Assembly (NCBI RefSeq): GCF_000633415.1 | Contig: NZ_AYMV01000011.1 | Coordinates: 1 to 64,000, forward strand | Direction of reading: 5' to 3' | DNA from: Leucobacter sp. PH1c | Lineage (GTDB): Bacteria; Actinomycetota; Actinomycetes; Actinomycetales; Microbacteriaceae | Length of the DNA stretch: 64,000 nt | Shown here: positions 9,146-17,797 of the stretch, one piece after another | Layout: every line of letters begins with the position of its first letter | Numbering within the stretch: the first letter of the stretch is position 1 | Notes under the pieces: generated by a model | What the model was told of the DNA's origin: nothing | The model's database searches: none | Seen by the model: only the letters and a program-made list of their open reading frames with translations | Made by a program: the position numbers and the translations under genes

Positions 9146-10105
9146 CTAGTGTCCCAGACGTTGGGCGAGCCCCGCAGCGGCCTCCAGCACGAGCAGGGCA
9201 GCGAGGCGGATGGTGCGGGCGTCCGCGGCGTCCGCCGACGCGTCGACCTCGGCGATGTCGAAGCCGCGGACGCGCGGATCGGCCGCGAGCACCCGGGTGA
9301 TCCGCCGCAGCTCGTGCGCCTGGAGTCCGCCCGGGATCGAGGCCGGGCAGGCGGGCGCGACGCTCCGGTCGCAGACGTCGACGTCGAGGTCGACGTGGAT
9401 CGGCCCGCCACCGGCCCCCGCGATGTCGAGCGCCTCGGCGGCGATGTCGGTGAGCGGGCGGTCGACGAGTTCGTCGCGGTGGATCACGGTGATCCCGAAC
9501 GCTCGGGCGCGCTCGCGGTACGCGCGGGAGTTCGCGAAGTCGGCGATCCCGATCTGCACGATCCGACGGGGATCGAGCCCCGCCTCGATGAGGCGCCGCA
9601 CGGGAGAGCCGTTGCTGCGGCCGTCGCGGAGGTCGTGGTGGGCGTCGAGCGTGATGAGCCCGGCTGCGGGGAGCGCGGTGCCGGCGACGCCGAGCGCCGC
9701 CGGCACGGTGAGCGCGTTGTCGCCGCCGAGCGCGACGACGAGCCGCGCCCGCGCCGCGATCTGCGTGACCCGTGCCGCGGCCGCGCGCTCGCCCGCCTCG
9801 GTGTCCGGCTGGGCGACGTCACCGGCGTCGACGATGCGGAGCGCCTCGTCAAGGACGAACTGGGCCTCGCCTCCCCGGCTCCCGGGTGCGCCGGGAGCGA
9901 CGACGTGACCCGAGTACCGCCGCAGGGCGGCGCGGATCGCGGCCGGGGTCTCGTGCGCGCGGGTGGGGGAGAGCGAGGTGGCCGAGGTCGGGATGCCGAC
10001 GATCGCGAGATCGGCGTCCGCGTGCTCGTCCGCGTCGACGTCGATCGCCGGCCAGCCGCCGGTGCGGGGCCACGCGGGATCCTGGGGGAGGGCAACGGTG
10101 CTCAT
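9146..10105 (-). CDS. hutG: Formimidoylglutamase (arginase/ureohydrolase family)
   Basis: It hydrolyses N-formimidoyl-glutamate to glutamate and formamide, the last step of the four-enzyme histidine pathway. The 319-aa protein has the ureohydrolase metal motifs DAHHDLRDG and [10 protein letters not shown] followed by ASIPGGL. The motif usually GGDH reads GGDN (Asn codon at 9716-9718), so one manganese ligand is altered. Start ATG at 10105 begins [12 protein letters not shown]; upstream in-frame codons run through the hut operator and are rejected. It is divergent from hutH. Agmatinase or guanidinobutyrase activity is possible on sequence alone; position in the hut cluster favours HutG. Confidence 0.83.
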   Translation of the reverse strand: MSTVALPQDPAWPRTGGWPAIDVDADEHADADLAIVGIPTSATSLSPTRAHETPAAIRAALRRYSGHVVAPGAPGSRGGEAQFVLDEALRIVDAGDVAQPDTEAGERAAAARVTQIAARARLVVALGGDNALTVPAALGVAGTALPAAGLITLDAHHDLRDGRSNGSPVRRLIEAGLDPRRIVQIGIADFANSRAYRERARAFGITVIHRDELVDRPLTDIAAEALDIAGAGGGPIHVDLDVDVCDRSVAPACPASIPGGLQAHELRRITRVLAADPRVRGFDIAEVDASADAADARTIRLAALLVLEAAAGLAQRLGH

Positions 10106-10154
10106 GCCAGAGACGGTACCAATGGCGGCCGCGCCCGGGCAGGCGATCAGGGTG

Positions 10155-10180
10155 CAGCTGTCTGGGATCCCGGACAGCTG
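10155..10180. promoter_or_regulatory. Palindromic operator between hutG and hutH
   Basis: A 26-bp palindrome with a single mismatched pair, centred at 10167/10168; its core is GTCTGGGATCCCGGAC (10160-10175). It lies between the divergent hutG and hutH starts. A near-identical core, GTCCGGGATCCCGGAC, lies upstream of hutU at 15822-15837. The IclR-family gene after hutH is the obvious candidate to bind both; that link is inferred. Confidence 0.7.
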
Positions 10181-10229
10181 CGCCCTGTTCGCGCTATTGC
10201 ACCGCCCGTCCGTGCGCTGAGATCGAAGC

Positions 10230-11828
10230 ATGGATACTCGCACCGCACCGCCCGCAGCCGAATCGGGCGCCACCACCGTCGTGCTCGGGGCAGCGCCGCT
10301 CACGATCGCCGACGTCGTCGCCGTCGCCCGCGTGGGCGCACGCGTCGAGATCGCCCCCGAGGCGCTCGCCGCAGTGGCGGCCAGCCGCACCATGATCGAC
10401 GAGCTCGCCACCGACAGCCGCCCGCACTACGGCGTCTCCACGGGATTCGGCGCGCTCGCGCGCGTGCAGATCCCCGCGGAGAAGCGCCAGCAGCTGCAGC
10501 GCAGCCTCATCCGTTCGCACGCGGCGGGCACGGGCCCGGAAGTCGAGCGCGAGGTGGTGCGCGCGATCATGCTGCTCCGGCTGAACACTCTCGCCACGGG
10601 GCGCACCGGCGTCCGCCCCGTCGTCGTCGAGACCTACGCCGCGATCCTGAACGCCGACATCGCACCCGTCGTGCACGAGTACGGCTCACTCGGCTGCTCC
10701 GGCGACCTCAGCCCGCTCGCGCACTGCGCGCTCACCCTCATGGGGGAGGGCGAGGTCCGGGCGACCGCCGATCCGCACGCCGCACCCGTCCCCGCCGCGG
10801 ACGCGCTCGCCGCAGCGGGGATCGCCCCGCTCGTACTCGCCGAGAAGGAGGGGCTCGCCCTCATCAACGGCACCGACGGCATGCTCGGCATGCTCTGCCT
10901 CGCGCTCCACGACCTCGGCGCGCTGCTCCGCGTCGCCGACGTCGCGGCCGCGGCGAGCGTCGAAGCGCTGACGGGCACGGACGCCGTCTTCGCGGCCGAG
11001 CTCCAGGCTCTCCGCCCCCACCCCGGCCAGGCCGCCGCGGCAGCGAACATGCGCGCCGTGCTCGCGGGATCCGGGCTCGTGCAGCGCCCCGCCGAGGGCG
11101 AGTTCACTCGCGTGCAGGACGCGTACTCCCTGCGCTGCGCCCCGCAGGTGCACGGCGCGGCCCGCGACACGGCGGAGCACGCGGCGCGGGTTGCGGGCGC
11201 GGAGCTGCGCGCGGCCGTCGACAACCCGGTCGTGCTGCCCGACGGGCGGGTCGAATCGAACGGCAACTTCCACGGCGCGCCCGTCGGCTACGTGCTCGAC
11301 TTCCTCGCGATCGCGGTCGCCGACGTCGCGAGCATGTCGGAGCGCCGCACCGACCGCTTCCTCGACGTCGCGCGCAACCACGGGCTCCCGCCGTTCCTCG
11401 CCGCCGACGCGGGGCTCGACTCGGGCCTCATGATCGCGCAGTACACGGCCGCGGGGATCGTCTCCGAGCTGAAGCGGCTCGCGGCGCCCGCGAGCGTGGA
11501 CTCGATCCCGTCCTCCGCGATGCAGGAGGACCACGTCTCGATGGGGTGGCACGCGGGGCGGAAGCTCCGCCGGGCGATCGACGGGCTCGCGCGCGTGCTC
11601 GGCATCGAGCTCCTCGCCTCCACCCGCGCCCTCGACTTCCGGATCGCGGCCGACGCCGGCCGTCCCGCAGCGGCCACCGCCGCCGTGCACGCGCTATTCC
11701 GCACGCGGATCGCGGCGCCCGACGTCGACGCCTTCCTGTCCCCGGATCTCACGGCGGCGTTCGAGTTCGTCGACAGCGGCGCTGTGCTCGACGCGGTCGG
11801 AGCAGCGATCCCCGAGCCGCTCGCGTGA
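10230..11828 (+). CDS. hutH: Histidine ammonia-lyase
   Basis: It deaminates L-histidine to trans-urocanate and ammonia, the first step of histidine catabolism. The 532-aa protein has YGVSTGFGALA, the electrophile region GSLGCSGDLSPLAH (residues 152-165), the NGTDGMLG motif and SSAMQEDHVSMG near the C-terminus. The MIO-forming triad, usually Ala-Ser-Gly, is Cys156-Ser157-Gly158. It is divergent from hutG behind the 26-bp operator and is followed 49 bp later by the IclR gene. It is slightly long at the N-terminus: about 20 residues precede the conserved fold. Confidence 0.94.
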   Translation: MDTRTAPPAAESGATTVVLGAAPLTIADVVAVARVGARVEIAPEALAAVAASRTMIDELATDSRPHYGVSTGFGALARVQIPAEKRQQLQRSLIRSHAAGTGPEVEREVVRAIMLLRLNTLATGRTGVRPVVVETYAAILNADIAPVVHEYGSLGCSGDLSPLAHCALTLMGEGEVRATADPHAAPVPAADALAAAGIAPLVLAEKEGLALINGTDGMLGMLCLALHDLGALLRVADVAAAASVEALTGTDAVFAAELQALRPHPGQAAAAANMRAVLAGSGLVQRPAEGEFTRVQDAYSLRCAPQVHGAARDTAEHAARVAGAELRAAVDNPVVLPDGRVESNGNFHGAPVGYVLDFLAIAVADVASMSERRTDRFLDVARNHGLPPFLAADAGLDSGLMIAQYTAAGIVSELKRLAAPASVDSIPSSAMQEDHVSMGWHAGRKLRRAIDGLARVLGIELLASTRALDFRIAADAGRPAAATAAVHALFRTRIAAPDVDAFLSPDLTAAFEFVDSGAVLDAVGAAIPEPLA

Positions 11829-11877
11829 GGCCGCGGCGCGGGCCCGCTGCGCGCGCGGGAGCGCTAGAGTTCCCCCT

Positions 11878-12678
11878 ATGAGCGACGCGAAGGTGCCTGC
11901 GGCGGACCAGACGCTCCGGATCCTCCGCCACCTGACGACCGCGCGCGGCCCGCTGCCGGCCTCCATGATCGCCACGCAGCTCGGCCTGCCGCGGTCCACG
12001 GTGTATCACCTGCTGGGCGCACTGCAGGAGCACGGCTTCGTCATGCACCTCCCCGAGGAGCAGCGCTACGGGCTCGGGATCGCCGCGCTCGAGCTCGGCT
12101 CGGCGTACGCCAGGCAGGAGCCGCTCGCCCGCCTCGGCCGCCCCCTCATGTCGGCCCTCGTCGACCGGGTGCGCACGAGCGGCCACCTCGCCGTTCCCCA
12201 CGGGCGGGACGTGCTCTACGTGATCGAGGAGCGCGTGCGGGGCGGGGCGGCGCTCGTCTCCGACGTCGACGTCCGGCTGCCCATGCACCTCACCGCGAGC
12301 GGCCGCGCGATCCTCGCAGCGCTCCCCAAAGCGCAGGTGCGGGCACTGTACCCGGACCGGGGCGCGTTCGTGCAGCGCCACGAGGACGCTGCCGAGCCCG
12401 TGATCGACCGCTCGTCGCGGCTGCGCTCGGCGCTCGACGCGACGATCACCCGCGGCTATGCGGTCGAGCGCGGGGCCGTGACCCCCGGGATCTCGTCGAT
12501 CGCCGTGCCCGTGCTCGACCACCGGAGCTGGCCCGTCGCCGCGATCGCCCTCACGTTCCGCGACGAGGAGCTCGCGGAGGCCGCCTTCGACGGCCTCGCG
12601 GAGGAGCTGCGGCAGACCGCGGGCGTGCTCTCGGTCCGGCTGCACGGCCGCCCCGCGAGTGAGCCGCTCGGCGCCTGA
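11878..12678 (+). CDS. IclR-family transcriptional regulator, probable hut regulator
   Basis: A 266-aa IclR protein. Residues 8-60 form a winged helix-turn-helix (LRILRHLTTARGPLPASMIA, then LPRSTVYHLLGALQEHGFV). The rest is the effector domain with HLAVPHGRDVLYVIEE, LPMHLTASGRAILAALP and GISSIAVPVLDHRSWPVAAI. A -10-like TAGAGT (11865-11870) ends seven bases before the ATG and no ribosome site is present, so its own transcript would be leaderless; it may also be read from the hutH promoter. Lying within the hut cluster next to two matching palindromes, it is the likely hut regulator, with urocanate or histidine as the inferred effector. Confidence 0.85.
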   Translation: MSDAKVPAADQTLRILRHLTTARGPLPASMIATQLGLPRSTVYHLLGALQEHGFVMHLPEEQRYGLGIAALELGSAYARQEPLARLGRPLMSALVDRVRTSGHLAVPHGRDVLYVIEERVRGGAALVSDVDVRLPMHLTASGRAILAALPKAQVRALYPDRGAFVQRHEDAAEPVIDRSSRLRSALDATITRGYAVERGAVTPGISSIAVPVLDHRSWPVAAIALTFRDEELAEAAFDGLAEELRQTAGVLSVRLHGRPASEPLGA

Positions 12679-12737
12679 GCGCGCTCGGCGCCTGAGCGCG
12701 CCCCGCGTCTGGGCGCTCCCGGCGCCTGAGCGCGCCC
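12670..12737. repeat. 17-bp tandem repeat, four units
   Basis: Four 17-bp units starting at 12670, 12687, 12704 and 12721. Units 1, 2 and 4 begin GGCGCCTGAGCGCG and unit 3 is diverged. A 23-bp stretch is repeated exactly 34 bp apart (12687-12709 and 12721-12743). The array fills the gap between the convergent iclR and hutI genes; the iclR TGA lies in unit 1 and the hutI stop lies just beyond unit 4. Confidence 0.85.
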
Positions 12738-12741
12738 CGCG

Positions 12742-13965
12742 TCAGCGGATCCGCTCGCCGGCGCGCCAGACCGCCGCGGTGAGCGGCATGCCCGGCCGGT
12801 ACGCCAGGTGCGTCGCGGCGGGGGCGTCGAGCAAGTGCAGGTCGGCGCGGGCGCCGGGCGCGATCACCCCGACGCGGGCGTGGGCGGTGCCCCGCGGGTC
12901 GCGCCACCCATCCTCGTGCATGCCGAGCGCGATCGCGCCGCCCCGGGTGGCCGCGTACACGGCCTCGTGCACGGTGAGGCCCATCTGCAGCACGGCGGTC
13001 GCCACGCAGAACGCCATCGAGCTCGTGTACGAGGTGCCCGGGTTCGCGTTCGAGGCGATCGCGAGCACGGCGCCCGCGTCGAGGAGCCTGCGAGCCGGGG
13101 CGAGCGGCATGCGCGTCGAGAGATCGCACGCGGGGAGCACGGTGGCGACGGTGCCGCGGGCCCCGGCCGTCCAGGATCCGGCGAGCGCGGCGACGTCCGC
13201 GTCGTCGAGGAAGCCGACGTGGTCGACGCTGAGCGCGCCGTGCGCGACGGCGAGCTGCACGCCGGGACCGTGGCCGAGCTGGTTCCCGTGCACGCGCGTG
13301 GCGAGCCCGTGCGCCCGCGCCGATGCGAGCACCTCGGCCGATGCCGCGGCGTCGAACGCACCCGCCTCGCAGAACACATCGACGGCGCTCACGTGCGGCG
13401 CGACGGCCTCGAGCATCGGTCCTGTGACGAGCGCGAGGTACGCGGCGGGGTCCGTCCCCGCCGGGACGACGTGCGCGCCGAGGAACGTGACCGCGTCGGC
13501 GCTGCGCCCCGCGATCCGCGCGGAGCGCAGCTCGTCGGCGACCGTGAGGCCGTAGCCGGTCTTCGTCTCGATCGTCGTGGTGCCGCTCCGACGCGCCTCG
13601 CCCACGAGCCGATCGAGGTTCGCGGCGAGGGCGGCGTCGGGTGCCGCGCGCGTGGCATCCACGGTGACGTTGATCCCGCCAGCCGCGTACGCCTCGCCCG
13701 CCATCCGCGCCTCGAACTCGGCGGTGCGATCGCCCGCGAACATGAGATGCGTGTGGGAGTCGACCCAGCCGGGCAGGAGCGCCCGCCCGGCGGCGTCGAC
13801 GCGCTCGTCCGCGGCGGGAGCGCGGCCGGCCGGTCCGACCCAGGCGACGCGGTCGCCCTCGACGACGACCGCGGCGTCCGCGATCCGGCCCCCGATCCCG
13901 GCCCCGATCCCGGGCTCGTTGGTGGTGAGCTCGCCGATGCGGTCGATGAGCAGTGCGCGGGTCAT
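12742..13965 (-). CDS. hutI: Imidazolonepropionase
   Basis: Amidohydrolase that opens the ring of 4-imidazolone-5-propionate to give N-formimidoyl-glutamate. The 407-aa protein has the metal motif DSHTHLMFAGDRTAEF, then TTTIETKTGYGL, VHGNQLGHGPGVQLA, SVDHVGFL and the late IASNANPGTSYTSSM segment that typifies HutI. Start ATG at 13965. It lies 31 bp downstream of hutU on the same strand and is probably cotranscribed with it. Its product is the substrate of HutG, encoded in a separate divergent transcript of the same cluster. Confidence 0.94.
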   Translation of the reverse strand: MTRALLIDRIGELTTNEPGIGAGIGGRIADAAVVVEGDRVAWVGPAGRAPAADERVDAAGRALLPGWVDSHTHLMFAGDRTAEFEARMAGEAYAAGGINVTVDATRAAPDAALAANLDRLVGEARRSGTTTIETKTGYGLTVADELRSARIAGRSADAVTFLGAHVVPAGTDPAAYLALVTGPMLEAVAPHVSAVDVFCEAGAFDAAASAEVLASARAHGLATRVHGNQLGHGPGVQLAVAHGALSVDHVGFLDDADVAALAGSWTAGARGTVATVLPACDLSTRMPLAPARRLLDAGAVLAIASNANPGTSYTSSMAFCVATAVLQMGLTVHEAVYAATRGGAIALGMHEDGWRDPRGTAHARVGVIAPGARADLHLLDAPAATHLAYRPGMPLTAAVWRAGERIR

Positions 13966-13996
13966 GGTGCGGGCCTCCCGGTCGTGGACGTGCGGA

Positions 13997-15724
13997 TCAC
14001 CAGGCGGTGTCCGTGTTGCGGATCTCGGGGGACAGGGGCACGCGGACGCCGCGCTCCGCCGCCACGTCGACCGCGCGCTGGTAGCCGGCGTCCACGTGCC
14101 GGATGACGCCCATGCCCGGGTCGTTCGTGAGCACTCGTTCGAGCTTCGCGGCGGCGAGCTCGGTGCCGTCGGCCACCGACACCTGGCCGGTGTGGATCGA
14201 CCGGCCGATGCCGACGCCGCCGCCGTGATGGATCGACACCCAGGTCGCGCCCGAGGAGGTCGCGGTGAGGGCGTTGAGGAGCGGCCAATCGGCGATCGCG
14301 TCGGAGCCGTCGGCCATGGCCTCGGTCTCGCGGTAGGGCGATGCGACGGAGCCCGAGTCGAGGTGGTCGCGCCCGATCACGATCGGGGCCGTGACCTTGC
14401 CCTCGGCGACGAGCCTGTTGAAGAGCAGGCCGGCCTGGTGCCGTTCGCCGGCGCCGAGCCAGCAGATGCGCGCGGGCAGGCCCTCGAACTCGACCCGCTC
14501 GGCGGCGGCGTCGAGCCAGTGGTGCAGGTGGGTGTTCTCGGGGAACAGCTCCTTGAGCGCCGCGTCGGTGACCGCGATGTCCTCGGGATCACCCGAGAGG
14601 GCGGCCCAGCGGAACGGGCCGAGGCCCTCGCAGAACAGCGGGCGGATGTACGCCGGGACGAAGCCAGGGAACTCGAATGCGCGGTCGTAGCCGCCCGTGC
14701 GCGCCTCGTCGCGGATCGAGTTGCCGTAGTCGAACACCTCGGCGCCCGCGTCCTGGAACTCGACCATGGCCCGCACGTGCGCGGCCATGGCAGCCTGCGC
14801 GTCCTTCGTGAACTGCTCGGGGTCTCGCGCTGCGCGCTCCAGGCGCTCCTCGACCGTGTAGCCGATCGGCAGGTAGGAGAGCGGGTCGTGCGCCGAGGTC
14901 TGATCGGTCACGAGGTCGATCGTGACCTCGCCGGCCCGGTGGCGGCGCAGGATCTCGGGGAACACCTCCGCGGCGTTGCCGACGAGCCCGACGGACCAGC
15001 CGCGCTGCTCGTCCTTCGCCCGCTGCACCTTGGCGAGTGCCTCGTCGATGTCCTCGACGACCTCGTCGAGGTAGCGCTTGCCCGCGCGCCGGTCGAGGCG
15101 GGTCCTGTCGACGTCGACGATGAGGCAGGCGCCGTCGTTCAGGGTGACGGCGAGCGGCTGCGCGCCGCCCATGCCGCCGCAGCCGCCGGTGAGGGTGATG
15201 GTGCCCGCGAGTGAGCCCTTGCCCGCGACGGTCTTGATGCGCTGCTGGCCCTGGAGCTTGCGGCCCGCGGCGGCGAAGGTCTCGTAGGTGCCCTGCAGGA
15301 TGCCCTGGGTGCCGATGTAGATCCAGGACCCCGCGGTCATCTGGCCGTACATGGTGAGGCCCTCGGCCTCGAGCCTGCGGAACTCGGGCCAGGTCGCCCA
15401 GTCGCCCACGAGGTTCGAGTTGGCGATCAGTACGCGGGGCGCCCACGTGCTGGTGCGGAAGACGCCGACCGGCTTGCCCGACTGGACGAGCAGGGTCTCG
15501 TCGTCCTCGAGACCGCGGAGGGTCTCGGCGATCGCGTCGAAGGCCTCCCAACTGCGCGCGGCGCGGCCGGTGCCGCCGTAGACGACGAGGTCGTCGGGGC
15601 GCTCGGCGACCTCCGGGTCGAGGTTGTTCATGAGCATCCGGAGCGGGGCTTCGGTCTGCCAGCTCTTCGCGGAGAGCTCGGTGCCGCGTGGTGCGCGGAC
15701 GGGGCGGGCGCCGGGGAGGGTCAT
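13997..15724 (-). CDS. hutU: Urocanate hydratase
   Basis: NAD-dependent hydration of urocanate to 4-imidazolone-5-propionate. The 575-aa protein has the family's usual length and its landmarks: [53 protein letters not shown], and [13 protein letters not shown] followed by an NAD-contacting stretch. Start ATG at 15724 has AAAGGA seven bases upstream; longer in-frame forms run into the upstream palindrome and are rejected. It is the first gene of the hutU-hutI unit. Confidence 0.95.
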   Translation of the reverse strand: MTLPGARPVRAPRGTELSAKSWQTEAPLRMLMNNLDPEVAERPDDLVVYGGTGRAARSWEAFDAIAETLRGLEDDETLLVQSGKPVGVFRTSTWAPRVLIANSNLVGDWATWPEFRRLEAEGLTMYGQMTAGSWIYIGTQGILQGTYETFAAAGRKLQGQQRIKTVAGKGSLAGTITLTGGCGGMGGAQPLAVTLNDGACLIVDVDRTRLDRRAGKRYLDEVVEDIDEALAKVQRAKDEQRGWSVGLVGNAAEVFPEILRRHRAGEVTIDLVTDQTSAHDPLSYLPIGYTVEERLERAARDPEQFTKDAQAAMAAHVRAMVEFQDAGAEVFDYGNSIRDEARTGGYDRAFEFPGFVPAYIRPLFCEGLGPFRWAALSGDPEDIAVTDAALKELFPENTHLHHWLDAAAERVEFEGLPARICWLGAGERHQAGLLFNRLVAEGKVTAPIVIGRDHLDSGSVASPYRETEAMADGSDAIADWPLLNALTATSSGATWVSIHHGGGVGIGRSIHTGQVSVADGTELAAAKLERVLTNDPGMGVIRHVDAGYQRAVDVAAERGVRVPLSPEIRNTDTAW

Positions 15725-15808
15725 CGGAGATCCTTTCGGGTGCGGCGCTGCGGCGGTGCAGCGCTCTGCTCCCATCCCACCGCGTCGCCGGCCCTCGGAC
15801 AATGCGGT

Positions 15809-15850
15809 CGCGCCCCCTCCTGTCCGGGATCCCGGACGGGAGGGGGCGCG
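15809..15850. promoter_or_regulatory. 42-bp inverted repeat: hutU operator and possible aqpZ terminator
   Basis: A 42-bp inverted repeat with one wobble pair. Its centre is the hut-type core GTCCGGGATCCCGGAC (15822-15837) and its arms extend as C-rich and G-rich tracts. It begins 85 bp upstream of the hutU ATG and ends 30 bp downstream of the aqpZ stop on the same strand. It could therefore be both a regulator site for hutU and a strong RNA hairpin ending the aqpZ transcript. No T-tract follows it. Confidence 0.65.
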
Positions 15851-15880
15851 CGGTCCCGAGGGGCGTGCGGGGCGTGCGGG

Positions 15881-16618
15881 CTACGCGCGCTTCGTCCCGT
15901 CGAAGAGGAACTTGAATGCGGCGCCCGCGATCAGGCCGCCGACGATCGGGAAAACGATGAACACCCAGAGCTGGGCCAGCGCGTCGCCGCCGCCGTAGAG
16001 GGCGGTGGCGATCGAGCGCGCCGGGTTCACGGAGGTGTTCGAGACGGGAATCGAAGCGAGGTGGATCAGCGTGAGCGTCAGGCCGATCGCGAGCGGGGCA
16101 AAGCCGGCGGCCGCGCGCTGCGAGGTGACGCCGATGATCACGGTGAGGAAGACCGCCGTGAGGATCGTCTCAATGAGGACCACGGAGAGGAGGCCGAAGC
16201 CGCCCGGGGAGTGCTCGCCGTAGCCGTTGGAGGCGAAGTTGCCGAGCTCGGCGTCGGGGCGGCCCGTGGCGATGACGTAGAGCAGGCTCGTCGCGACGGC
16301 GCCCGCGACGATCTGCGCGACGAGGTAGCCGGCGACGTCGCGCCAGGCGAAGCGGCCTGCGGCGGCGAGGCCCAGCGTCACGGCGGGGTTGAAGTGACCG
16401 CCCGAGATCGGGCCGAAGGCGTAGGCGCTCACGAGTACCGAGAGGCCGAATGCCAGGGCGACGCCGAGGAAGCCGACGTTCACGGGCGAGCCGGGGTCGC
16501 CGGGGAAGCCCGCGGCGAAGAGCGCGGTGCCGATCGAGGCGAAGACGAGGATGAAGGTGCCGGCGAACTCCGCCGCGAGGCGGGCGCCGGTCGTGGGTGT
16601 CGTGCGGGTCTCGGACAT
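15881..16618 (-). CDS. aqpZ: Aquaporin Z-type water channel
   Basis: A 245-aa inner-membrane channel with six hydrophobic helices and the two half-helix motifs of the MIP family: NPA in SGGHFNPAVT and again in NTSVNPARS. The residues after the second NPA and the overall spacing match AqpZ-like water channels rather than the longer glycerol facilitators. Start ATG at 16618 gives MSETRTTPTTG and has GAGGGGA just upstream; an upstream in-frame ATG would add a hydrophilic stretch across the promoter region and is rejected. It ends 30 bp before the 42-bp inverted repeat. Confidence 0.92.
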   Translation of the reverse strand: MSETRTTPTTGARLAAEFAGTFILVFASIGTALFAAGFPGDPGSPVNVGFLGVALAFGLSVLVSAYAFGPISGGHFNPAVTLGLAAAGRFAWRDVAGYLVAQIVAGAVATSLLYVIATGRPDAELGNFASNGYGEHSPGGFGLLSVVLIETILTAVFLTVIIGVTSQRAAAGFAPLAIGLTLTLIHLASIPVSNTSVNPARSIATALYGGGDALAQLWVFIVFPIVGGLIAGAAFKFLFDGTKRA

Positions 16619-16742
16619 GGGGTTCCCCTCAGGGTCGTGGATCGCCCGAAACGGGGCGTACGTTGAATGTACTGTGAGTTTGCCATTTGCGCAGTAGGTA
16701 ATCATCCTGCGTTGATGAGTCACGTGCCTCTACGCTGGAGGG
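16619..16742. promoter_or_regulatory. Divergent aqpZ / GlxA-type regulator promoter region
   Basis: This 124-bp gap separates aqpZ from the regulator. TACGCT at 16731-16736, six bases before the regulator ATG, is a plausible -10. An imperfect palindrome GTACGTTGAATGTAC (16658-16672, one mismatched pair) sits on the aqpZ side. TTTGCCATTTGCGCAG follows at 16679-16694. Function is inferred from position only. Confidence 0.4.
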
Positions 16743-17690
16743 ATGAAGCGTGTCGCCGTGGTCGTGCTGGAGGGCGCCAAGCCCCTCGATGTCGGAATTC
16801 CCGCCCAGGTGTTCACCCGGCGCGCGAGCATGCCGTACTCGGTGGACGTGTGCGGGGTGCACCCCGGGCTGATCGCGGGCGGCGACGGCCTCTCGTACCA
16901 CGTGGAGCACGGGCTCGACGCGCTCGCGGAGGCCGAGCTGATCTTCGTGCCGGGCTACCGCCACCCAGACCGTGAGCGTCCGCCCGTCGAGCTCACCCGC
17001 GCGCTCCGCGCGGCGCACGCGCGGGGAGCGACGCTCGCCGCGATCTCGACCGGCGCGTTCGCACTCGCGGAGACGGGGCTGCTCGACGGGAAGCGGGCGA
17101 CGACGCACTGGCACTACGCGCAGGCGCTCGCGGAGCGCTACCCCGAGGTGGCGGTTGACGAGCGGGTGCTGTTCGTCGACGAGGGGAGGGTGCTCACCTC
17201 GGCGGGAGCCGCATCGGGGATCGACCTCTGCCTCCACATCCTGCGCAGGGACGCCGGAATGGCCGTCGCGAACCATGCCGCGCGCCGCCTCGTCGCCGCC
17301 CCGTACCGCAGCGGCGGGCAGGTGCAGTTCGTGCCGCAGAGCGTACCCGAGTCGCACGGCGAGCGCTTCACGCGGACGCGCGAGTGGGCGCTCGAGCGCC
17401 TCGGCGAGCCGCTCGCGATCGCGCAGCTCGCCGCGCACGCCCGGGTCTCCGGGCGCACGTTCTCCCGCCGCTTCCGCGACGAGACGGGGGTGGCGCCCAT
17501 GCAGTGGATCATGCGGGCCCGGCTGGATCGGGCGCGGGAACTGCTCGAGGAGACCGACCTCGGCGTCGACGAGATCGCGGTCGCGGTCGGGCTCGGCACG
17601 GCCTCGAATCTCCGGCGGTACTTCCGCCGCGTGCTCGACACGACCCCCACCGCCTACCGCGACGCATTCGCCCGCGGCGAAATGGCATGA
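16743..17690 (+). CDS. GlxA-family AraC-type regulator (DJ-1/PfpI domain plus HTH)
   Basis: A 315-aa protein. Residues 1-165 form a DJ-1/PfpI-like domain (VAVVVLEGAKPLDVGIPAQV, then ISTGAFALAETGLLDG, TTHW, LTSAGAASGIDLCLH). The nucleophile position reads ISTGAF, without the cysteine used by DJ-1 enzymes, so it probably serves as a sensor rather than an enzyme. Residues 215-305 are an AraC HTH pair (LAIAQLAAHARVSGRTFSRR and VDEIAVAVGLGTASNLRRYF). The effector is unknown. The -10-like TACGCT lies six bases before the ATG, though GGAGGG is also present there. It is divergent from aqpZ and upstream of gap, either of which could be its target. Confidence 0.86.
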   Translation: MKRVAVVVLEGAKPLDVGIPAQVFTRRASMPYSVDVCGVHPGLIAGGDGLSYHVEHGLDALAEAELIFVPGYRHPDRERPPVELTRALRAAHARGATLAAISTGAFALAETGLLDGKRATTHWHYAQALAERYPEVAVDERVLFVDEGRVLTSAGAASGIDLCLHILRRDAGMAVANHAARRLVAAPYRSGGQVQFVPQSVPESHGERFTRTREWALERLGEPLAIAQLAAHARVSGRTFSRRFRDETGVAPMQWIMRARLDRARELLEETDLGVDEIAVAVGLGTASNLRRYFRRVLDTTPTAYRDAFARGEMA

Positions 17691-17702
17691 TTCGCACGAA
17701 CT

Positions 17703-17718
17703 GTGGCAAGTGTGCCAC
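17703..17718. promoter_or_regulatory. Inverted repeat upstream of gap
   Basis: GTGGCA (17703-17708) and TGCCAC (17713-17718) form a 6-bp inverted repeat with a 4-base spacer, 80 bp before the gap start and 13 bp after the regulator stop. It may be an operator for the adjacent GlxA-type regulator or another protein. The stem is too short and lacks a T-tract for a confident terminator call. Confidence 0.4.
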
Positions 17719-17797
17719 TCGCTGCGCACTCGCGCTCCCGCCAAGCTGAAGGGGAGGGCGCCGCAGAGCGCGGCGCCGGGGAAGGAAACAGCGGACC

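Noticed and set aside
9149-11881. 910-codon plus-strand open frame across hutG and hutH
   Set aside because: It is Arg-rich and motif-free, antisense to hutG and out of frame with hutH.
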